From: an uncultured Lachnospiraceae bacterium
GTDB taxonomy: Bacteria > Bacillota_A > Clostridia > Lachnospirales > Lachnospiraceae
Direction of reading: 5' to 3'
Assembly (NCBI GenBank): GCA_900556645.1
Contig: USPJ01000023.1
Location: forward strand, 1-9,985
DNA length: 9,985 bases
Position numbers and translations under genes: made by a program. The notes beneath the pieces are model-generated. The model had not been told where the DNA came from. It searched no databases and worked only from the letters and a program-made list of their open reading frames with translations. This document shows positions 1-5,665 of this stretch, piece by piece. The stretch's first letter is position 1. Each line of letters begins with the position of its first letter.

Positions 1-215
1 TGGAGGATTTAGTGGATTTGGCGAAGGAGAAGGAACGTCTGGAAAAAGAAAGAGAACATCTGAAAAAAGAACTGGCACGTTCCAAAGGTATGCTCTCCAA
101 TGAAAAATTCTTAAGCAAGGCACCGGAGGCAAAGGTGCAGGAGGAAAGAGAAAAGCTGGAAAAATATGAGCAGATGATGAAACAGGTGGAAGAGCGGCTG
201 TCACAGATGAAATAG
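1..215 (+). CDS. valS: Valine--tRNA ligase, C-terminal end (5' partial)
   Basis: This is the last ~71 codons of a reading frame that enters from the left; the first complete codon is at base 3 and the frame ends at TAG 213-215. The protein is a charged, heptad-like helix pattern (EKERLEKEREHLKKELARSK, then SNEKFLSKAPEAKVQEEREKLEKYE). That is the usual form of the ValS C-terminal tRNA-binding coiled-coil arm: 'LxxEKxFLxKAP..V...E..KL' closes almost all bacterial ValRS proteins. The full enzyme (usually ~880 aa, cytoplasmic) attaches valine to tRNA-Val and edits threonine. A GTG at 12 could be read as a start, but in-frame E-D-L upstream matches the family (..PLEDLVD..), so it is internal. No convincing terminator follows. 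The catalytic part lies outside the window, so the identification rests on this arm and the neighbouring folC. Confidence 0.88.
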   Translation, partial: EDLVDLAKEKERLEKEREHLKKELARSKGMLSNEKFLSKAPEAKVQEEREKLEKYEQMMKQVEERLSQMK

Positions 216-256
216 AGCGACAATTTTGTGTAACCTCAAAAAAATACTAAAAACTA

Positions 257-288
257 TTGCAGAAAAAATGTATTTAGTATACTATAAT
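257..288 (+). promoter_or_regulatory. Candidate sigma-A promoter for the FapA-family gene
   Basis: A TTGCAG box (257-262) precedes a region with two overlapping -10 candidates: TATACT at 278-283 (15-bp spacer) and a perfect TATAAT at 283-288 (20-bp spacer). Neither spacer is ideal. The stretch is AT-rich and sits 47-77 bp before the ATG at 335, so some promoter here is likely, but the exact boxes are uncertain. Confidence 0.45.
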
Positions 289-334
289 CTTAGAAGAATG
301 TCCAAGAACTTGGTACGAAAAGAGGTGACCGCTT

Positions 335-1732
335 ATGACCATTGCAAAAGAGAAAATGCAGCCAAGAGCAAGAATTACTTATGATGAGATGCAGGCATTT
401 CTGGTGCTTCCGATTCCGTCAGAGGATGAGGTGTATACAGAAGAAGCCATTATGGAATGTCTGGAGAAGAATCAGATTCGTCATGGCATAGAGCGGGAAA
501 CCATTCGGAATATGATACAGTCTGAGATTTATAATAGGGAAGTCTGTGTTGCCACCGGAACACCGATGGTGGATGGAATAGACGGTTATTTTGAGTATCA
601 TTTTAACAGAACTTTTAGCAATAAGCCGAAGGTGCAGCCGGATGGAAGTGTAGATTATTGGAGTATCAACATGGTGGAAATGGTAGAGAAAGGGCAGGTA
701 ATTGCCACCTATCATCCACCGGTAAGCGGCGAGAATGGGATGAGCGTCAAGGGCAAGCCACTGATAGCTAAGCGTGGAAGGGAACAGCCGCCGCTGAAAG
801 GAAAGGGATTTACCCGTCAGGAGGACGGAGTTACTTATATTTCCAACATAGATGGTAAGATTGACATGGCAAATGACAGAATTACCATATTGCCGGTTTA
901 TGAGATATTTGGGAATGCGGATTTGTCAGTGGGAAATATTAATTTTGTGGGAGATGTGGTCATCCACGGCAATGTCAATTCCGGAGTTAAGATTCATGCC
1001 ACAGGTAGTGTTACCATAGACGGATTGGTGGAATCGGCATATATTTCCGCTGAGAAAGATATCGTATTAAGAAGCGGAATGGTAGGCGGAAACCGGGCAA
1101 GCCTTATGAGTAAGCAAAATATTTATGCCAAGTTTATTGAATATACCCATATTGAGTTAATGGGAAGCATTGAGGCGGATTGTTTTGTGGGCTGTGACAT
1201 CGTATGCAGAGACCAGGTTATCCTAAATGGCAAAAAGGGCAAGATTATGGGTGGAGAGGTCTACGCGTTAAAAGGTGTTCAAGTGGCTGAACTTGGAAGT
1301 CAGGGAGAGGTCAAGACAGAAATCAGCGTCGGTGTCAAAGAAGAGATACACAGAAGGATTGGATTGCTGGTGAAAAAAATCCAGACAATGGAGGAGAATC
1401 TCCACAGAATCGAAGAAGGCTTGCAGAATTTTGACAAGCTGGAGCAGGAGCGGGGAGTCAGCTATCGAGATGACCCAAGAAGGGCACAGCTTTTGCGAGT
1501 TAAGATACAGGATATTGCCAACATTGCTAAGGACAGAGCAGAGCTGGAGGATTTGAGACAGCAGACTGTGGTGGAAGGAAAAACCAATGTTATTGTAGAA
1601 CATAAGGTATATCCGGGAGTCAGCATTTCCATTGACGATTTGAAAGTACAGGTGCAGGAAGAACAGGAGCGGGTAGTTTTTACCAAGAGCGGAAGTAAAA
1701 TTATCATGGAACGGTATGAGGAGCATGTCTAA
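335..1732 (+). CDS. FapA/DUF342-family protein (465 aa)
   Basis: A FapA (DUF342) family protein. Residues ~65-190 match the FapA N-terminal region (DGSVDYW, then GxxIATYHPPVSGENGMSVKGKPL). Residues ~195-325 form a repetitive beta-helix (NINFVGDVVIHGNVNSGVKI, GSVTIDGLVESAYISAEKDI, GGEVYALKGVQVAELGSQG). Residues ~335-410 are a predicted coiled coil, and the C-terminal piece (KVYPGVSISI) is typical of the family. There is no signal peptide or membrane segment, so it should be cytoplasmic. The start is supported by AGAGGTGA at 321-328, 6 bases before ATG. Family members have been linked to flagellar assembly or cell-surface/polar functions, but many occur in non-flagellated Firmicutes and the molecular role is unsettled. 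No flagellar gene is visible here. It has its own promoter candidate and terminator, so it looks monocistronic between valS and folC. Three cysteines (C283, C287, C291) lie in the beta-helix. Confidence 0.85.
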   Translation: MTIAKEKMQPRARITYDEMQAFLVLPIPSEDEVYTEEAIMECLEKNQIRHGIERETIRNMIQSEIYNREVCVATGTPMVDGIDGYFEYHFNRTFSNKPKVQPDGSVDYWSINMVEMVEKGQVIATYHPPVSGENGMSVKGKPLIAKRGREQPPLKGKGFTRQEDGVTYISNIDGKIDMANDRITILPVYEIFGNADLSVGNINFVGDVVIHGNVNSGVKIHATGSVTIDGLVESAYISAEKDIVLRSGMVGGNRASLMSKQNIYAKFIEYTHIELMGSIEADCFVGCDIVCRDQVILNGKKGKIMGGEVYALKGVQVAELGSQGEVKTEISVGVKEEIHRRIGLLVKKIQTMEENLHRIEEGLQNFDKLEQERGVSYRDDPRRAQLLRVKIQDIANIAKDRAELEDLRQQTVVEGKTNVIVEHKVYPGVSISIDDLKVQVQEEQERVVFTKSGSKIIMERYEEHV

Positions 1733-1770
1733 AAATGACGGATACTGCGACGAGTTTTAGCTGTCAAGTC

Positions 1771-1799
1771 TTGCAAAAAAAGAAAAAGCAATATATGAT
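1771..1799 (+). promoter_or_regulatory. Candidate sigma-A promoter for the folC operon
   Basis: TTGCAA (1771-1776) and TATGAT (1794-1799) are separated by exactly 17 bp. Transcription should begin near 1806, inside the left arm of the terminator at 1802-1832, so the transcript made here could pair only about 5 bp of that hairpin. This is the best promoter candidate before folC. Confidence 0.55.
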
Positions 1800-1801
1800 A
1801 G

Positions 1802-1832
1802 AGAGAGCCTGAGAGGATAGGCTCTCTTTTTT
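1802..1832 (+). terminator. Intrinsic terminator of the FapA-family gene
   Basis: AGAGAGCCT (1802-1810) pairs perfectly with AGGCTCTCT (1819-1827) around an 8-base loop and runs into a T tract at 1827-1832. It lies 70 bp after the stop of the FapA-family gene. The T tract ends immediately before an in-frame ATG at 1833, an argument against that ATG as the folC start. Confidence 0.85.
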
Positions 1833-1846
1833 ATGGAGCAGAAACC

Positions 1847-1857
1847 AGGAAGAAGGA
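1847..1857 (+). promoter_or_regulatory. Ribosome binding site deciding the folC start
   Basis: AGGAAGAAGGA at 1847-1857 ends 5 bases before ATG 1863. The in-frame ATG at 1833 has only the terminator T tract upstream and no purine-rich site, so 1863 is preferred. Confidence 0.7.
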
Positions 1858-1862
1858 AAAAT

Positions 1863-3161
1863 ATGGAATTTACCTATGAAGAAGCGATTGCTTATCTTTA
1901 CGATACCCCAAAATTTACTACAAAGAATGGTTTGGAACACACAAAAGAGCTGGTAAGAAGGCTGGGTATGGATTCAAAGCAGTTTAAAATCATTCACGTG
2001 GCGGGAAGTAACGGAAAGGGAAGCGTCTGCAGTGCAATAAATGAAGTACTGATTCGAGGGAACAAGAGGACAGGAATGTTTATTTCTCCTCATTTGGTCA
2101 ATATGGAAGAGCGGTTCTGTGTGGATGGGAGACCCTGCAAAAGAGAGCAGTTTTTGGAAGCCTTCCGGGAGGTTTACCGCAGAGTGGAACAGATGCAGGA
2201 AGAAGGGTTGGCACATCCCACTTTTTTTGAATATCTGTTTGCCATGGGAATGTGGATTTTTTCCAGAGAGCAGGTGGAATATCTGATTTTGGAGACGGGA
2301 CTGGGAGGAAGAAAGGACTGTACGAATATCGTAGAGCATCCCCTGATTACCGTCATTACCTCCATCAGCCTTGAACACACGGAATATTTGGGAACAACCA
2401 TAGCTGAGATTGCCGGTGAAAAAGCAGGAATCATCAAAGAAGGCGTTCCGGTGGTATATGATGCTTCCTCACAGGAGGCGGCAAAGGTCATCGGGGAAAG
2501 AGCCTGTGAGAAAAATGCTAAAATTTATGGAATTCTTCCGAATTCCTTAAAATTTCCTAAATTTAACGGGAAAAACATTGATTTTTACTATGGTTCTGAC
2601 TATGATGTAGATACGAGAATTTCCATACCCTTTGCAGCACCATATCAGATGATGAATATGGCATTGGTATATCAGACCATGATGTTGTTGGAAAAAGATA
2701 CGGAGATTCCGAAAGAAGAAGTTTTAAAAGGGATTGCACATACCCGTTGGCAGGGAAGAATGCAGAAATTGGAGGAGAACATCTATCTGGACGGAGCCCA
2801 TAATGTGGATGGAGTCAAGAGCTTTTTGGAAGCCGTCCGATGGATACAGCCACACCATCCGGTGCTACTTTTTTCCATGGTAAGAGATAAGGATTATGGG
2901 GAGGCAATCCGATTGCTGGCACAGGAAGACTGGGAACGGATTTATGTCACGCAGGTTAGAGATGAACGGGGAGTTTCTGCGAGAGAGCTGGCAGAAGTTT
3001 TTCAGTCAGAGGGCAAAGAGGCAGTGGTGATAGAGGACTGCAAAGAAGCCTTTCTTACGGCACGAGAAGAAAGAAACCAGAAACAGACGTTGTTCTGTAC
3101 CGGTTCATTATATTTTGTAGGAGAATTATTGAGTCTGACAGGAGGTAACGAAGATGATTGA
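1863..3161 (+). CDS. folC: Folylpolyglutamate synthase / dihydrofolate synthase (FolC)
   Basis: FolC (Mur ligase superfamily) adds glutamate to reduced folates using ATP; bifunctional members also make dihydrofolate from dihydropteroate. With the start at 1863 it is 432 aa, the usual length. The ATP-binding P-loop is HVAGSNGKGS (residues 45-54; serine where most members have threonine). Other family motifs are SPHLVNMEERF, FEYLFAMG, ETGLGGRKDCTN, SISLEHTEYLG, EKAGIIKEGVPVV, HTRWQGRMQ at the domain boundary, and YLDGAHNVDG in the C-terminal ligase domain. It is cytoplasmic. An alternative ATG at 1833 would add MEQKPGRRKN, but lacks a ribosome site and abuts the terminator. The stop (TGA 3159-3161) overlaps the next small ORF by 8 bp. 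Its position downstream of valS is common in Firmicutes. Whether it has dihydrofolate synthase activity cannot be told from the sequence. Confidence 0.93.
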   Translation: MEFTYEEAIAYLYDTPKFTTKNGLEHTKELVRRLGMDSKQFKIIHVAGSNGKGSVCSAINEVLIRGNKRTGMFISPHLVNMEERFCVDGRPCKREQFLEAFREVYRRVEQMQEEGLAHPTFFEYLFAMGMWIFSREQVEYLILETGLGGRKDCTNIVEHPLITVITSISLEHTEYLGTTIAEIAGEKAGIIKEGVPVVYDASSQEAAKVIGERACEKNAKIYGILPNSLKFPKFNGKNIDFYYGSDYDVDTRISIPFAAPYQMMNMALVYQTMMLLEKDTEIPKEEVLKGIAHTRWQGRMQKLEENIYLDGAHNVDGVKSFLEAVRWIQPHHPVLLFSMVRDKDYGEAIRLLAQEDWERIYVTQVRDERGVSARELAEVFQSEGKEAVVIEDCKEAFLTAREERNQKQTLFCTGSLYFVGELLSLTGGNEDD

Positions 3162-3297
3162 TTTTGAGGAAGAATTAAAGAAATTCCAGCCGAGTCTGGA
3201 AGTAGAGGAAGCAGAAGATGCCATATATAGCCAGGATTTGACGGATATGACTGATATTTTAAAAGAAATGCTCAAAGATATGAAAGGAGCAATGTAA
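3154..3297 (+). CDS. Small acidic protein of unknown function (47 aa)
   Basis: An ORF from ATG 3154 to TAA 3295-3297, beginning MIDFEEELKKFQPSLEVEEA and ending LKEMLKDMKGAM. I do not recognise a named family. It has an excellent ribosome site (GGAGG 3141-3145, 8 bases before ATG), overlaps the folC stop by 8 bp, and its TAA is directly followed by the ATG of the TPR gene, so it fills the space between two genes exactly. The product is acidic (14 Asp/Glu against 5 Lys), lacks cysteine and membrane segments, and looks largely helical, with an amphipathic pattern over residues ~29-44. The arrangement suggests a translated, coupled cistron rather than a spacer. It could be a small partner of the TPR protein, but that is a guess from position only. 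Confidence 0.72.
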   Translation: MIDFEEELKKFQPSLEVEEAEDAIYSQDLTDMTDILKEMLKDMKGAM

Positions 3298-4641
3298 ATG
3301 AGTCATGAAATAGACAGCAGAGTATATACGAAGATTCTGCATACATCCAATGCATGGTATAATGAGGCATTATCCAGAGCAAAGGTTCGGGATTTATCCG
3401 GTGCTGCAGAGTGTCTGAGGAAAAGCCTGCGTTACAATAAACAGAATATCAATGCGAGAAATCTGCTGGGACTGGTTTATTTCGAGATGGGAGAAACCGT
3501 ATCTGCCCTGCGGGAATGGGTCATCAGCAAAAATTTCCAGAGCGAGAATAATATTGCAGGAGAATATTTAGACGAGATACAGAAAAATAGAGCCCGTTTG
3601 GAATCCATCAACCAGACCATCAAGAAATATAATCAGGCATTGCTATACTGTCAGCAGGACAGCAAGGATTTGGCGGTTATCCAGTTGAAGAAAGTTTTAT
3701 CCCTCAATCCAAAGATGGTAAAGGGACATCAGCTTCTAGCCCTTTTATACTTAGAAGAGGGCAATCTGGAGCAGGCGGCAAAGGCTTTGAAAAATGCAGA
3801 GAAAATAGATGCAAACAATCTTACAACCCTCCGTTATAAAAATGAGATTCAGGAGAGAACCAAGGCAGCAGGAGGAGCCGGTAAGAAAAAGGAAGAAGAT
3901 TTAGTATCTTATAGAAGCGGAAATGAAACCATTATCCGTCCTACTACCTCCTTTAAGGAGACCAGCACAGGCTCCACCATTTTGAATATTGCCATAGGTT
4001 TGGTATTAGGAGTTTTGATTACCTGCTTTTTGGTAGTACCGGGAGTCAAACAGAGTGCGAAATCCAATGCCAAGGACGAGGTATTAAAAGCCAATGACAG
4101 CCTTTCTTCTAAGAATCAGGAGGTTAAGAGTCTGGAATCCAAGGTAAAGGATTTGGAGAGCCAGTTGGATGAGCAAAAGAATTCTGCCGACAGTGCGGAC
4201 AGCAGAGTTGCAAGCTTTGAGCAGCTTCTGGAGGCATACATTGCATTTGAAGACGGTGATGTGACCACAGCAGGAGATGCATTGGCAAATGTAAATCCGG
4301 ACCATTTGGATGAGACCACCAAAGCAATCTATGATGAAATCAACGAGAGTGTAAACAGCGAGTATTTAGCTTCTCTTTATCAGGAAGCGTATAAGAATTA
4401 CAACAACGGCAATTATGCCCAAGCAATTCCGGATTTTGAGAAGATTGTCCAGATGGATGAAAGTTACCGAGATGGAAATGCCATCTACTATCTGGCCCAG
4501 TCGTATAGGAAAAACAATGACGAAGAAAATGCAAAAACCTATTATCAGAAGGTGGTAGACCTTTATCCGAATACGGAGCGGGCATCCACGGCACAGAAAT
4601 ATCTGAACCAGATGGGTGCGGATACGGAAACGGAAGAATAG
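3298..4641 (+). CDS. Membrane-anchored TPR / coiled-coil protein (447 aa)
   Basis: The N-terminal half holds TPR-like helical pairs: residues ~17-80 (WYNEALSRAKVRDLSGAAEC, then ARNLLGLVYFEMGETVSALR) and ~108-172 (YNQALLYCQQDSKDLAVIQL, then GHQLLALLYLEEGNLEQAAK). A charged linker (KKKEED ~197) leads to one membrane helix at ~228-248 (ILNIAIGLVLGVLITCFLVV). Then come a coiled coil (~258-297) and a second TPR block (~353-440: YKNYNNGNYAQAIPDFEKIV, YYLAQSYRKNNDEENAKTYY). With no signal peptide, the likely topology is N-in/C-out, giving scaffold domains on both sides of the membrane. Tripartite TPR-TM-TPR proteins of this kind are known as hypothetical proteins in Clostridia; the partner and role are unknown. 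The start is fixed by AAAGGAGC (3283-3290) 7 bases upstream, and the ATG abuts the preceding stop. It is the last gene of the operon, followed by a terminator at 4652-4686. Confidence 0.85.
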   Translation: MSHEIDSRVYTKILHTSNAWYNEALSRAKVRDLSGAAECLRKSLRYNKQNINARNLLGLVYFEMGETVSALREWVISKNFQSENNIAGEYLDEIQKNRARLESINQTIKKYNQALLYCQQDSKDLAVIQLKKVLSLNPKMVKGHQLLALLYLEEGNLEQAAKALKNAEKIDANNLTTLRYKNEIQERTKAAGGAGKKKEEDLVSYRSGNETIIRPTTSFKETSTGSTILNIAIGLVLGVLITCFLVVPGVKQSAKSNAKDEVLKANDSLSSKNQEVKSLESKVKDLESQLDEQKNSADSADSRVASFEQLLEAYIAFEDGDVTTAGDALANVNPDHLDETTKAIYDEINESVNSEYLASLYQEAYKNYNNGNYAQAIPDFEKIVQMDESYRDGNAIYYLAQSYRKNNDEENAKTYYQKVVDLYPNTERASTAQKYLNQMGADTETEE

Positions 4642-4651
4642 TAGAATTACA

Positions 4652-4686
4652 AAAGACATTGAGTGAGGACGCTCAATGTCTTTTTT
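4652..4686 (+). terminator. Intrinsic terminator of the folC-TPR operon
   Basis: GACATTGAG (4655-4663) pairs with CTCAATGTC (4672-4680). A further G-T wobble and a G-C pair extend the stem to an AGGA tetraloop (4666-4669). Four A's precede the stem and six T's (4681-4686) follow it. It starts 11 bp after the TPR stop codon. Confidence 0.92.
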
Positions 4687-4727
4687 GTTTAATAGGAAAT
4701 TCCTTTGGATTTCCTATTAAACAAAAA
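4682..4727. repeat. Perfect 19-bp-arm inverted repeat
   Basis: Bases 4682-4700 (T5, then GTTTAATAGGAAAT) are the exact reverse complement of 4709-4727 (ATTTCCTATTAAAC, then A5), with loop TCCTTTGG. It shares its T run with the operon terminator. It is not followed by T's on the plus strand, so it is not a plus-strand terminator itself. The arms are longer and cleaner than needed for a terminator and look like a palindromic repeat unit or small RNA fold. Its origin is unknown from this window alone. Confidence 0.85.
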
Positions 4728-4733
4728 CGCTCC

Positions 4734-4751
4734 GCGAGGATGTGCACTCGC
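4734..4751. repeat. Short GC-rich hairpin next to the 19-bp palindrome
   Basis: GCGAG (4734-4738) and CTCGC (4747-4751) pair around GATGTGCA. An overlapping CTC-CGC-GAG (4730-4738) can form a competing stem. It is unusually GC-rich for this intergenic DNA and lies just 6 bp after the 19-bp palindrome, so the two may be one composite element. Confidence 0.5.
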
Positions 4752-4775
4752 AAAATTATAACACTTCTTAATATT

Positions 4776-4793
4776 TTATGAAGGATTATGAAG
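4776..4793 (+). promoter_or_regulatory. Tandem TTATGAAG direct repeats upstream of the exporter promoter
   Basis: Two exact copies of TTATGAAG at 4776-4783 and 4786-4793 repeat with a 10-bp period and end 15 bp before the -35 box at 4809. Head-to-tail repeats one helical turn apart just before a -35 box are typical of OmpR/PhoB-family response-regulator sites. That function is inferred; no regulator gene is in the window. Confidence 0.4.
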
Positions 4794-4808
4794 AAATGGC
4801 GAAGTCTA

Positions 4809-4837
4809 TTGACAAATGGAAATATATGTATTATTGT
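4809..4837 (+). promoter_or_regulatory. Sigma-A promoter of the ABC exporter operon
   Basis: A perfect -35 TTGACA (4809-4814) and a -10 TATTGT (4832-4837) have a 17-bp spacer. The start should fall near 4844, giving a leader of about 33 nt before ATG 4877. Confidence 0.72.
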
Positions 4838-4859
4838 ACTAGAGAAATAATACAATAAT
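4830..4859. promoter_or_regulatory. Operator-like palindrome over the exporter -10 and start site
   Basis: ATTATTGTACTA (4830-4841) and TAATACAATAAT (4848-4859) are reverse complements with a single mismatch, around GAGAAA. The palindrome covers the -10 box and predicted start point, where a bound repressor would block initiation. The TACTA-N6-TAATA core resembles operators of GntR/YtrA-type repressors of ABC exporters, but the regulator gene is not next to it, so this assignment is tentative. Confidence 0.6.
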
Positions 4860-4876
4860 GAGAACGGGAGGGTATC

Positions 4877-5665
4877 ATGGAAACATTGATAGAAGTATCT
4901 CACTTGATGAAAATATATAATCCGGGCGAGAACGAAGTGAGAGCTTTAGATGATGTATCTTTGCAGATTAAGCAGGGAGAATTTGTGGCAATTATCGGGC
5001 AGTCCGGTTCCGGAAAGTCCACATTTATGAACATATTGGGATGTCTGGATATACCGACTTCCGGTAATTATTATCTGAATGGAAAAGATGTATCGGGTTT
5101 AAGTGATGATGAGTTGTCAGAGATTCGTAATCAGGAGATAGGGTTCATTTTTCAGGGGTTCAATTTGATTCCGGGATTAACCGCACTTGAAAATGTAGAA
5201 CTTCCGCTGATATATCGAAATGTTCCGGCAACAAAGAGAAGAGAGTTGGCAGTGGAGTCGCTGAAGAAAGTCGGGTTAGAGAAACGGATGGAGCATAAGC
5301 CGGCTGAAATGTCCGGTGGTCAGCAGCAGAGGGTAGCCATTGCAAGAGCATTGGCAGCGGCACCACCGATTATTTTGGCAGATGAACCCACCGGAAATCT
5401 GGATTCCAAATCCAGCCACGAGATTATGGAAATATTGGGAAAACTTCATGTAGAGGGAAAAACCGTAATATTAATTACACATGATGATGGGATTGCGGCT
5501 TCTGCAAAACGTGTCATCCGTATTATGGATGGAAAAATAGAATTAGATGAGGAGAAACAGAATGAAAAAGATAAAGAGCAAGAAAAAAATTGTAATACCA
5601 GTGATCGTAGTGGCTGTGATTGTGTTAGTGGCAGTGATAAAAATGAATACAGGAAAAGGGGATGA
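4877..5665 (+). CDS. MacB/LolD-type ABC transporter ATP-binding protein
   Basis: This is the ATPase of a MacB-type (type VII) exporter. Walker A is GQSGSGKST (41-49), the Q-loop is FQGFN (Q93), the ABC signature is MSGGQQQR (145-152, M for the usual L), Walker B is IILADEP with catalytic E170, the D-loop is GNLDS, and the switch histidine is H202. The opening pattern IEVSHLMKIY and the GLSDDELSEIRN segment are typical of the family. The start has GGAGG at 4867-4871, 5 bases upstream. The conserved domain ends near residue 225 (VIRIMDGKIELDEE). The last ~34 residues (from about KDKEQEKN) are only an out-of-frame reading of the next gene's signal anchor, giving a polar, three-cysteine tail. The ATPase acts on the cytoplasmic side with the permease at 6893-8125. 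First gene of a three-gene operon; substrate unknown, possibly peptides or toxic compounds. Confidence 0.93.
   Translation: METLIEVSHLMKIYNPGENEVRALDDVSLQIKQGEFVAIIGQSGSGKSTFMNILGCLDIPTSGNYYLNGKDVSGLSDDELSEIRNQEIGFIFQGFNLIPGLTALENVELPLIYRNVPATKRRELAVESLKKVGLEKRMEHKPAEMSGGQQQRVAIARALAAAPPIILADEPTGNLDSKSSHEIMEILGKLHVEGKTVILITHDDGIAASAKRVIRIMDGKIELDEEKQNEKDKEQEKNCNTSDRSGCDCVSGSDKNEYRKRG
5550..5554 (+). promoter_or_regulatory. Ribosome binding site deciding the membrane-fusion gene start
   Basis: AGGAG (5550-5554) lies 7 bases before ATG 5562, inside the ATPase coding sequence. The earlier in-frame ATG at 5547 overlaps this site and has no site of its own, so 5562 is preferred. Confidence 0.7.

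Noticed and set aside
12..215. A free-standing 67-aa coiled-coil protein starting at GTG 12
   Set aside because: The frame stays open to the window edge and matches the ValS C-terminal arm, so the GTG is an internal valine.
216..256. valS terminator
   Set aside because: Only ACAA-TT-TTGT near 221-230 can pair, with a two-base loop; not a credible hairpin.
1833..1862. Upstream ATG giving FolC ten extra residues
   Set aside because: It abuts the terminator T tract, lacks a ribosome site and adds a non-conserved basic stretch; ATG 1863 has a good site.
4673..4903. Minus-strand ORF of 76 aa across the exporter promoter
   Set aside because: It covers the terminator, palindrome and promoter, has no ribosome site, and its protein is an AT-rich artefact.
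5547..5561. Earlier ATG for the membrane-fusion protein (MRRNR extension)
   Set aside because: The ATG overlaps the AGGAG that serves ATG 5562 and has no site of its own.
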